A stretch of 64,000 nucleotides of DNA from Panaeolus papilionaceus (taxonomy: Eukaryota; Basidiomycota; Agaricomycetes; Agaricales), in the NCBI GenBank assembly GCA_015501605.1, contig JADNRZ010000001.1, positions 2,232,001 to 2,296,000 on the forward strand. The letters run 5' to 3'. The notes under the pieces were generated by a model. That model made no database searches. It saw only the letters and a program-made list of their open reading frames with translations, and had not been told where the DNA came from. Numbering within the stretch: the stretch's first letter is position 1; every line of letters starts with the position of its first letter. The position numbers and the translations under genes were made by a program. Shown here piece after piece: positions 10,793-20,728 of the stretch.

Positions 10793-12410
10793 ATGGAACT
10801 TACTTTTGTGACTGATCTTGGAGGGACATTTGCGGTTGAGATCGATCCCAATATGGAGCTCGAGAATGTCATGGCACTTCTGGAAGCCGAGGTGAGTAGA
10901 TCATAGTGCCACTGGTTCTTCATCTCGCTGTTCTTTTTGTATCTTGTGCATCCTATCAGCGATGTCGAAATTATTTCATTCTCATGACTAGATATCCTCA
11001 TTAATCATCAATTGTGTAGTCTGGCATTCCGATCAACGAACAGAGCATACACTATGGCGATCGTGAGCTGACCGACCCAAAGAAGACGATACGCGAGTTG
11101 AATGTGACTGGGGACAAAGCAACATTGCTTCTGCGAAAGAAGGGCGGTAGCGTTGGTGGAAGGTATGGTTTCCTTGTTATGAAACGCATGCGTCGATCAG
11201 CTCACAAGTGATTTACAGGACAATAGAACAAGATGCAGAGATGATGCGGCTGCAGATACTTGGAGACCCTAATCTCATGGCTGAACTGCAACAGGCGCGT
11301 CTCTCCAATTTATACCCCAGATTGGTAGTCTGACGTACTATATCCTTTATCTACTATAACACAGGCCCAGCCAGATCTTGCGCAGGCTGCCCAAACCAAC
11401 CCCACTAGATTCGCCGAATTACTCCGCCAAACCCGCGAGAGGCATTACAACGCTGAGCTAGCCCAGCAGCAGGAGATCGCGCGCCTAAATGCCGATCCTT
11501 TCGATGTTGAAGCTCAACAAAAGATTGAGGAGGCGATCCGACAGCAGGCAGTCATGGAGAACTTGGAGCACGCATTGGAATACTCCCCTGAAGCGTTTGG
11601 CAGAGTAACGATGCTATAGTACGTCGGGTTCAGCGTCTTGCAATCGGTCTCTAACTGCGAATGCACCTAGTATCCCTGTTGAGGTTAACTCCCATCCCAT
11701 AAAAGCATTTGTAGATAGTGGCGCACAGCAGACCATTAGTACGTTTTGATCTGACCAGATTGGTATTCCGTATTAACGTGTCATTAGTGAATCCGGACCT
11801 CGCAGAGGCATGTGGACTTATGCGACTATTGGACACGCGATTCGCTGGCATCGCTCGAGGTGTAGGAACAGCCAAGATCCTTGGGCGAGTCCACAGCGCC
11901 CAGATCAAGCTTGCTGATCTGCATCTGCCGTGTTCCTTCACCATTATGGAGGTAGGTTGCTCATCAATCTCGCTTGGAGTGCACGATGTTAACTCAGCGC
12001 TCAAGGGTCGTGATGTGGACCTTTTGCTTGGGCTCGACATGCTTAAGGCTCATCAGGCTTGCATTGATCTCGAGAAGGGTGTCCTTCGAATCCAGGGGCG
12101 AGAAGTGCGCTTCTTGTCCGAACATGAGCTGCCAGAAAAAGCAAGAGATCCCATTGAGCCACCTGCTGACCAACCTGCACCTGCCGGACCATCGACAACG
12201 ACTTCCAACCCACCTCGTGCACCTGCATTCCCTGGTGGTGGAAATACCCTTGGATCGGCACCTGCAGCCAGAGCAGCTCAGCGGACCCAACAACATCCCG
12301 AAGACAAGATTCGTCTACTGATGGACCTTGGAGCGACCAGAGAAATCGCTATCAGTTCTTTGGATGCTGCAGGAGGCAACGTCGATGTTGCTGCTTCTCT
12401 GCTATTTTGA
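10793..12410 (+). CDS. DDI1: DNA damage-inducible protein 1 (ubiquitin shuttle with retropepsin-type protease domain)
   Basis: Ddi1 binds ubiquitinated clients, delivers them to the proteasome and cleaves some through an aspartic protease domain. All three domains are present in order. The ubiquitin-like domain begins MELTFVTDLGGTF and continues ELTDPKKTIREL. The protease domain carries the active-site FVDSGAQQTI and the conserved DLLLGLDMLKAHQACID. A C-terminal UBA domain contains LLMDLGATREIAISSLDAAG and ends ASLLF. A helical domain (PTRFAELLRQTRERHY) sits between the first two. Introns are short; one interrupts the gene just after DSGAQQTI (acceptor before 11791). The cellular Ddi1 protease shares its fold with retroviral proteases but this is not a retroelement. 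It converges with SPT3, 169 bp apart. Confidence 0.96.
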
Positions 12411-12579
12411 GCTGCAAGGAACTCCTGGATCAGAGGTAGAAGCACGCAAAAGTAGCTTCATAATTAAGAACATAATGATAGTGTTACAAAAGATGCATGT
12501 GTTGGGATACAAAGTGATAAGGCCAATAAAGATACAGAAACGCGAAACGAAGAACGACGGCAAAAGACATAACACCTCG

Positions 12580-13902
12580 TCAGATGAGGCTGACGCGGGT
12601 ACGCACTAAGCCTCCCCTCCAGTTGTGCATTCCTGCGGAACGAGCGTGCGACCACTCTCCCTGCATCCTGGCGAAGGCGTCTTGGATATGCTCTGGCCTC
12701 AGAGCAGTTCTCGTTTCTGGGGGTGGAAGGAAAAGCGAATTAACTGGCAGGATATATTCAGCTTCTTCTTCTGGCGAACCCTCTCGACGTCGTTTCTCTG
12801 CAGAACCGCCAATCGAATTAACCTTGCGTTTCCCCATAACAGGAGACGTGTAATCATCACGAAGAACGGAGTCTTCCAAGGATTTCTTGACTGCCAGTGC
12901 CGCAAGTGTCAGCGAGCGAACCATCTCAAAGGCAAGGAAGCCAACAATGTCGACAGTATCGTCATTTGCTTTGAGGTCTAGAGATGGCGGGAGGTTAAGA
13001 AACTCACGGAACCGTTTGGCTGTAGAAATGTCAGAATTTGGGATCATTTGGAGGTCATTTCTTTACCTTTCCGGTATGTGAATGAGGCTTGTCGACAATC
13101 GGAGTAGTGTTGGTATTCCTCCCTTGTCATTTGACGCGTCGCGTCGTCTGCTTCCTGTGAATTGCATGTGGCTCAATGATTAACAAGGTTTATCGTCGAC
13201 ATACCTTCAAACGCTGAATCGACGCTTCATGGGCTTCAATATCATCTTCATCTTCTTCGTCATCCGACTGGTGTCCCGTTTGCTTCAGAACCTCTGAATA
13301 GATTGTTGCAACCTCCCAGGAAAGCTTGATTGTGATCTTCTGTGCTTTGGAAGCCAGTTTATCTGACATTGAGAAATATACTCTTTTAGCAAATAGACCA
13401 CTTTGGAGAATATAGAGGGCATCTGCACCGTCAGGACCATCCTCAAGATTCTCCACCTCGATTCCAGCACCAGCATCCCCCCCTGAATCTTTGGCATGCT
13501 TTCGGACATCCTTCCAAGATAGGTATGTGCGCAGCCTGTTTACCTTTCCTCTGTCATGGCGAATGAGAAATATGAGGTCCTCTGCGTTCAAGTAACGGGC
13601 CCCACGTCTGTTTGCTAAACCACGCGCTTGAACAATCTGCACGGACACACGTAAGTCTCCCAACTCAAATAAAAGGGTACTAGAACCTACAAGTTCAATT
13701 ATTTGACCTCTCACAATATCCTCCACCAATTGCACTGTTTCAGTCAGTGGCTCTTGGACTTCGCCGAAGACGAACATCTACCCCAGCGTGAGTATGCACC
13801 GGACTCTCGGTAGCAGCTACATACCATTTGAGATATTTCTTGAGAGTACTTATACTCTCTCGTGGTACTGTTATCAGCACCAATTCTCCTTATTGATGTC
13901 AT
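12580..13902 (-). CDS. SPT3: SAGA complex subunit SPT3 (histone-fold TBP regulator)
   Basis: Spt3 is the SAGA coactivator subunit that contacts TATA-binding protein at promoters. Its two histone folds mimic a TAF11/TAF13 pair. The spliced protein begins MTSIRRIGADNSTTREY and continues YSQEISQMMFVFGE, LVEDIVRGQIIEL and LNAEDLIFLIRHD: histone fold 1. Fold 2 follows an acidic linker (SDDEEDEDDIE): EADDATRQMTREEY, KRFREFLNLP and VDIVGFLAFEMVRSLT. Introns are identified from the frame, including one starting gtaaag that joins RK to AKRFREF. The stop TGA is at 12580-12582. The C-terminal LRPEHIQDAFARMQ stretch is typical of Spt3 orthologues. Confidence 0.95.
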
Positions 13903-14407
13903 CGTCGGCTCTACGTTGTTCAATATCAATCTAGAGTTGTTTGAGCAGCGGGTAAGTGGGCAAGATGTCGTGTCCACTAAAACGAGTTCCTAGAGATTAT
14001 TGAGAATATGGTTGAGGTACTTATGAGAGCGGCGCAGTTTCACGGAGGATTTACAGTCCAGAGATCGACAAAGAAAAGGATAGAGTGGTCAAGTTGAAGG
14101 TCTGAATGCAGCCAAGTCCCACATGAGTCCCGTTGAAGGGTGTGAAGTGCTGATATGTCCGGTCCGTTAATTCCGCCAGACCCTTGGCGACTAGAGTACT
14201 CCTTGCACAACGCAAGACGAATTGAATAAACGGAAGAAAGGATAAGCATTGCCGTCTATCATGGATTTGAGATAATTTTACGATCTAGCGAACAATGCTC
14301 TTGACGGACGCGATTTACTCAATAACACGAATCTCAAATTTCATCAGGCCATATGACCGTCTAATGTCAATTTATAGCGACTGATAAGATAATTATTATT
14401 CCGACCA
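13903..14407. promoter_or_regulatory. Divergent promoter region between SPT3 and YIH1
   Basis: 505 bases between outward-facing start codons. An AT-rich segment lies immediately before the YIH1 ATG (14340-14405). I recognise no specific factor site. Confidence 0.4.
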
Positions 14408-15742
14408 ATGCCCTCTCTTTCCCCACAACCATCACCTCCACCTTGGCCACAAAATGGCGATGAGCTTAGAGACTTACTCACGGCACTGTCGGAAGATCCT
14501 GAAAAAGAACAGGTAGCATCTGAGATTGAGGGTGCGACGAATATTTTTGAGAAAATTTGCTTACTTTCTGACGAATCGGGATGCACAGTCTTGCGGTCCA
14601 TCTATGGTGATGATGCCATCGGACTATACCAGCGGCCGCAGAATGCAAACACTGGTAATGGGAAGGATGCGACAATCAGATACCAGGTTGTACTGAGGTG
14701 GGTGGAACCTAAACCCTCTCTTGCTGTTGTGCTCATGAAACACATCTCGAGACAGTCTACCTGCTACTTATGGGGACATCTCAATAAAAGTGCTCGTATC
14801 CTTGCCACCGACATATCCCAAGGCATCTCCACCTCAACTCCAGCTGCTTTCTCGTTATATAGGCGCTTTCGGCGCAGATTCTGGCCTCTTCGGTGCCATT
14901 CTTCGGACTTATATCTCTGTCAGCGGCGTAGAATGGACAGAAGATACGGTTTGCGTCTTTGATGGACTGCAGAATGTGATCGACCGGTGTGCTGCGTGGT
15001 ACGAGGGGCATTTAAATGCTGAAAAGGAGAACCGGGAGGCTACACAGCAGGTGTCGGCGTCCTCATCAAAGCTTTCGGATACTGTAAATGGTGAAAACGA
15101 AGATTACATTGCTCACGTTGGAGGTCAACCGACACCTGCCCTTCCTGCAGGGGTCAATATCTATGTAGCAGAGCCAATTACCGATAGGAAAAGCGCGTTT
15201 GTGGGTAGGGCTTGCAGGATTAGTCATCCCTCTGAGGTGGGCGAATTATTTAAATTTGCGGATATCTGACTTACACAAGTTATCCCAGGTTCCAGCAATT
15301 CTTTCCCATTTGATGTCAGATCGACGGGTAGCTAGAGCTGCTCACCCAATAATTAATGCTTGGAGATGTCAAGTAGATCAAGTGTTGCATCAAGGTAGGA
15401 CACTCTTTAAATATATTGTAGGTTTTGCCTTACTCACCTTGCACCATTCAGATAACGATGACAATGGTGAGACCGCTGCTGGCGGCAGGTTGGCACACCT
15501 TTTGCAAATTCTAGTATGATAACACCTGTCCCCAAGCATGGACAAGTAACTAAAGTGCTCTTCCACGACAGGATGTTAATAATGTGTTGGTTATCGTGAC
15601 TCGGTATTTTGGAGGGATACACCTCGGGCCTGACAGGTTTAAACATATCAATCAAGCTGCACGAAATGCTCTTGATCTTGGTGACTTTCTAGATACTGCA
15701 ATTGATGCTCGAAAAAACGGAGGTAGAGGAAGAAAACACTAA
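14408..15742 (+). CDS. YIH1: IMPACT family protein (RWD plus UPF0029 domains), YIH1-like
   Basis: Yih1/IMPACT binds Gcn1 and so dampens activation of the eIF2-alpha kinase Gcn2 under amino acid starvation. The N-terminal RWD domain contains IYGDDAIGLYQR and the hallmark LPPTYPKASPPQLQL. The C-terminal IMPACT domain contains SAFVGRACRI, GGRLAHLLQIL and NVLVIVTRYFGGIHLGPDRF, followed by INQAARNALD. The first intron, 14698-14755, joins VVL to SLPATYGDISIK. Three further introns follow at about 15236-15289, 15394-15451 and 15516-15570. The stop TAA is at 15740. It converges with the F-box gene, 103 bp apart. Domain order and length match the family. Confidence 0.93.
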
Positions 15743-15845
15743 ACACATATTTATCGTTCATAGGCACGTATAAATGATTCAGTTGGTGTGCCGTTCAGAC
15801 AGCTGCAGGACTGATGCAGTGTAGTTGAAGCTATTGGATTATAAT

Positions 15846-17436
15846 TCAGTCTGATATAATGACAGGAGGGCATTGCAACGGCCATATATCTCTAGCATAT
15901 CCACAAAAATAGTGCACATTCGGAAAGGCATCCAGAATGGCAATCTTCGTTGGAAGGTCTATTTGAGTGGGGTAACAGGGCCGGAGAGACAATGCCTTCA
16001 GGCCCCAGGACCGGAAAGTCACGGCAGCGGTTGGGTTATCACCCAACTGGGAAGTCAACTGTATCGATACAAAGGTAAGTTATATAAGACGTCCAATGTC
16101 AAATAACGGCCTACATGATGCCCCTTCTCTCCAAATACAAACCGCTGAAGATGAAGGTACTCAAGACAAGGGAGGCAGCTGGCAATTTGAAACAACAAGT
16201 CTAGGTTGAAAAACTCGGTGTCGATGGCCAAATGACGAAGGTCGACCAGCTTCATCATCAGTGTATTGTCATATATGTCCAATCGAAAGTTAGGCTGAAA
16301 TGCACAAGGTAAAACAAGCAAACTGAGATTCTCGACTTTGGGGCACTGCCGAAAATATTCGGAAAGTGTCGATTGATGTTCAAGTAAATAACAGTGGGAT
16401 ACTGAGAGTCGCGTCAGCATGGGTAGTGGTTGGCCCAGCCAAGCGTGAAGGATATATGCCACGTCCGGTCCAGGTGTGCCAATGGTAGGTTGTTCAAGCT
16501 TTAACTCGAGGTCGGTAAGCTGAGTTGCGTGGGTGTGCATGAACTTGATTATTTCAGTCACCGGCATTGGTATAGAGTGGTCCACATAGTATGCCATACA
16601 GAGCCGTTTCAACTTTTTGAGGGGCTGTATTGCATTCAGCACAGATTCAAGAGACACTGGTGCACGGTGGGGCCGTGGGAGCTCCAAGCCGAGGTCGGTT
16701 AACGAAGAATGGTGGGCGTTTACAAACGGGAGAATGAAGTTGTAAATGGCGGATTGATCCTGCCTCGGATAGGTCAGGAGTATAATTTTCACGCTGGTCA
16801 AGTTTGAAAATATAATTTGGGGCCATCTGGGAGCCAACAAATCAAGGGCACATTGAAACGATATATGTGTGATATTTTGAGACCAGCTTTTCGAGCAATC
16901 CCGAAAAAAAGCCATTTTGCTGTCGAGGTAAGGTTGCTTTCTGGGCGTTAAAGCGTCGAAGTCGAAGCTGATTGCGCGTAAATTGTGCAGGTCAGAAATG
17001 GCGTTTGAGAGACCGCTAAAATAACGCTTCTTTTTCCAATGCTGTCCGCGAAATGGGCGTTTTATCGCATAGAAAAGATATACAAAAAATGGTATGCTGA
17101 AGAAGGGAAGAAAGGCCAAGTTGGGTGGATCATCTGGGTCGTCTCTAAAGGTAAGTTCGTGAACTCGGTTCATAACACCAGAGTGCCTGCATTTGGTTGT
17201 TGTTCAAAGAGCTATCCCAAAGTCAGAATAACGATTTGTACTGACACTAGGAAGATGAATTCCCTATATCGCCTAGAATACTGAGGTCTGAGAACTCCCG
17301 AAATAGCACTCTTGTGGTAACGTGCATTCAGTGCTATGTTCATTAACGTCCGATTGACAGCCATGAGTGAGTCGACTTCGTCTTGGGTTAAATAATAAGT
17401 TATATTGAGCCATAATTCTGGTGGTAAGTCGACCAT
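15846..17436 (-). CDS. F-box protein with C-terminal leucine-rich region
   Basis: F-box proteins are substrate adaptors of SCF ubiquitin ligases; the N-terminal box binds Skp1. Translation most likely starts at MVDLPPELWLNITYYL, a standard F-box opening. An in-frame upstream ATG at 17496 would add 20 mostly hydrophobic residues. An intron (about 17186-17262, donor gtcagt) joins the box to the VHELTFRDDPDDPP exon. A long leucine-rich exon follows, with repeats such as LTDLGLELPRP, LTDLELKLEQP and VENLSLLVLP. A last intron joins FGEKGHH to LTSQLGDNP, and the protein ends CPPVIISD. Agaricomycetes carry large, fast-evolving families of this type. The substrate cannot be inferred. Confidence 0.8.
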
Positions 17437-17821
17437 GAAAAACACGAGAACGTAGTTGAGAATCAAGTTGAACTTATGTGTTTCACGTGGCAACATTCAT
17501 TTATTGCAACCGTTTGGTTGCTGTACCCTCCCATACATACTCATCACAACTTGAACCTCAACCCCTACCTTCATCTGGCTTTTTATTGGCCAAATATATG
17601 GAACTTGACTATCGACTAGGCTGACAAGAAATTATATTTAAATTCTACGCAGGCCTGGGTTTTATTACACAGGCTTGTTTAGAATCGGTTGACCCTTTGC
17701 CAATATTTGTCTCTCTCTTCTCTCCCTGCTTTGAGACAACCAACTCAGCTTGACGTGTCCAACAATCTGCTATTACGACAATCTCCTTATTTTAACTTTC
17801 AAACTCTTCACTTTAATTCAA
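17437..17821. promoter_or_regulatory. Divergent promoter region
   Basis: 385 bases between the F-box and the coiled-coil gene starts. The DNA next to 17822 is CT-rich (for example ctctctcttctctcc at about 17711). Confidence 0.4.
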
Positions 17822-20300
17822 ATGTTGGCCAGTTCTACAGAAACTCCGCGTCCTCTACCCCCAGCCAAGACTCGTCGCGCGAAGGCTTCAACGCCACCAC
17901 CTGCCTATGGATCTCCTTTCTCTTTCCCATCTAGAGGGGATGCCAGGAAAGACATCTTAGGCTCACCAATGGTCACCACTTTTCAGATGGTGGGGTGGGG
18001 TGCTGACCCTCCTCAGCCAGAAGGTTCCGAGCTTCCAGCGGATTTGGAATGGATGAACGAGAAGTCTCGAGAAGAGCTGAGGGACCTTTTGCTGAAAGCG
18101 GACGGAATTCTTAAAGAACGAGAGAATGGTATACTATTCTTCATATCAGAGTTGCCAATGTCATCTCAACGCTGGCTGCATTATAGAACTCGGCCTTACG
18201 TCTGCCATTTGCAAGAGCTTGTACGACGACAACATTGCTCTCAAATCCAAGCGTCAGAATTTTATAACGCGACAGCTTATGTCCCCTCCACGTTCCACAT
18301 CCTCCCCAGAGCACCTATCCCGCCTATCATTACAGGATAACAACTCGAGCATATCATACTCTTCATCAGACTCGGCTCTTGGTCTCATCACAACGCCACA
18401 ACCAGAGTTCTATCGCCCGCACTTCAACAGAATTTCCATGTCTTCCTCCGACGTCTCATACCTTGAGGAACAAAATGCTGAGCTTCTGAACAAATTAGAG
18501 CATCTCGAGGCAGAGTCCACATCAGCCGATCTTGCTGGCAGGAGGGAGCTCAAACGGTTGGAAAAGGAGATTGCATTTCTTCGGGACGCCCTCGAGAAAA
18601 CCCAGGCAAAAAGTGAAGAACTCGAGGAAAAGGTCCAGGGTGCCGTCGTCAGCGAGGCGTGGAGGCGGAAGCAAGAAAGAGAGATAAAGGTCCGCGCTAT
18701 GCGCGACCTGCGCAGGAATGCTATCCAAGATCGAGGCGCTGTGCAGAGCTTTGCTCCCGAAGGCTCAAAGTTTGGTGGTCCTAATGACACCTTTTCGTTC
18801 TTCCCCTCAGCGGAAAGTCCAGACCCGAACAGACAGCTCTCCAAGTCAACTTCCAGCGAAATGGACCTAAAGTTGCTGGCCTCCTTACCCATCCCGGAGC
18901 ATTCTCTTATTTCACAGCTATTGGTAAAGGTGCAGGAGCTGGAAGAGACCAATACCAGGATTCTGAAGCAGCAGTCGGAGACGGCTGAGCAACTTTCCGC
19001 CGTTCAAAGGGAGACAGTAAACATTACCAAGGCTTACGAGAGCCTTGCGGATTCTGATACCCTGGGTACTGAAGCGAGTCATGGGAAAGGCAAGGGGTCG
19101 TCGACATTGACACAATCCTTCAAGTTCCCTAGCCTTGCGACAGAGCTTGCGAGCGAAACGGCTGACCATGCCACCGAGCCTGCTGACAATGGACTTGGCC
19201 TCTTCGAGCAGCAATCGGAGAGTCAAACGGTCCCCGAAAGTGCAGCCTTGGGTGAACTCTGTGCCGGTATTTCATCCATGTCATCCTGGAGTGAAGGATG
19301 TGATGGTTCTTGGTCGAGCATGTCCAGCCATCTACCACTTACCGCCGCACCCTTGTCGCCCATACACTTTTTTTCGCCGACCACGCAACTACCTGACGTT
19401 GATGTCGGACCCACTCTCCAGAGCGAGCTGGATCGACAATTGGGTGGGGGCGGTTGGGATAACCCCGTTGCACGCAATCATCTGAGGCACCACAGCCTCT
19501 ACGACCTCAGCCAGCTTTCGGTTCCCCCTTCTCCCTCCCCAGCATCTCGCATATCTAGCCGCCGGCCCTCCGACGAGCTAAATTACGAGACTATGCAGTC
19601 TCGTTTGACACCCATGCCCCGGGACCAGCAAATAACGTCCGCTCTTGTGACACTCTCTGTTGAACCACCCACCCCCGATAAGTATGGAGAACTGACCGGG
19701 CAACGCACTGCTGCAAGCTCGGCAGTGTATTCTCCCAGATCGCCGCGCCAAAGGCACTTATCTGAAACCATTCGCCACAGAACCACACGCTGGGTGGACC
19801 GCAAGTACAAGCACAGACGTAATCAAAGCTTGAAAAATTCGGCTTCGATGACGCACGGTCGCAAAATGAGGAGTGTCAATAAGCCATCGGATGTGCCTCG
19901 TCAACGGAAAACCTCCCTCGCAGCGGGTATTCACCAACGCCTGAGCAGTGCTGTTGAAGGTATGCTGGAGAAGTTCACCTTCGAGGTCGCAAGTGTGGAC
20001 GACGATAGAGCTTCCGAGTCTGGAACAGCATCTCCTCCTAGTTCTGCGTACACTGATCCTGAGGGCATATCACGACCTGGTACCCCTAAAAATCTATCGA
20101 AGGAAACAGCCCTCCAGCTTCAAACGGCCACGAATAAAATGCCACAGAAAACGGAACAGAGGACCGATAGCCTCATTCTGAAACTTTGGCTTTGGCTTCA
20201 GTTCATCGTTGTTATACTTTTCTTCCTTTACGCTATGGCTAAGCGCGGCCCTGCCGATATCCTCAACGACAAAAATAAAAGGGCAGTTGTGCGTAGATGA
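17822..20300 (+). CDS. Tail-anchored coiled-coil protein of unknown function
   Basis: Two exons, 17822-18128 and 18187-20300, join as RENELGLTSAICKSLYDDN. The protein is about 800 residues. A proline-rich N-terminus precedes a short helical segment (MNEKSREELRDLLLK). A strong coiled coil runs from SYLEEQNAELLNKLEHLE through LKRLEKEIAFLRDALEK to EAWRRKQEREIKVR, and a shorter one is at LLVKVQELEETN. The middle is Ser/Pro-rich with a basic patch (RWVDRKYKHRRNQ). A single hydrophobic segment (LWLWLQFIVVILFFLYAM) lies 20 residues from the C-terminus, followed by basic residues, which is the architecture of a tail-anchored ER, nuclear-envelope or mitochondrial outer-membrane protein. A role as an organelle tether or cytoskeletal adaptor is only an inference. 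Confidence 0.82.
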
Positions 20301-20728
20301 TAAGTAGATTTTTTTTTGGTTTCGTTCATTCGGACACTGTTGTAAGTTACGTTGTTATTGGTTTCTTTCTTTCCTTGAAAGCAGCGGTGGACTGCATCGT
20401 TGACACCTTCGTGGACGGATTATACCCAGTTTACTTGCTCAAATTTCTTCACCATTAGCATTTCCCATGGATGTAACTGTTACCATATCATTGCATATTA
20501 TTTCATTTAGCATTCAAGTATTTCGACCTTTACCAACATATTTACGGCTTACTTGTCTAATACTGGATTTAAATACTTTTGAATTTCTCTCTGCCCCTTT
20601 ATGAGCTCCCATTGCAATTGCACCGCGAGAAAGCTGACATCATGGTTGATTGTGCAATGTAGCCATGGGTATCACCGACCATCATCCACCTTCCTTCAAG
20701 TTAAGGACGGCTCTCCGGCCTTGGGAAT
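20301..20728. other. Intergenic between coiled-coil gene and SSADH
   Basis: 428 bases, AT-rich in the middle (20450-20590), holding the 3' UTR of the left gene and the SSADH promoter. No gene seen. Confidence 0.5.

Noticed and set aside
10793..12410. Retropepsin-like DSGA motif suggesting a retroelement
   Set aside because: It lies between a ubiquitin-like and a UBA domain in a normal intron-containing gene; this is the cellular Ddi1 protease.
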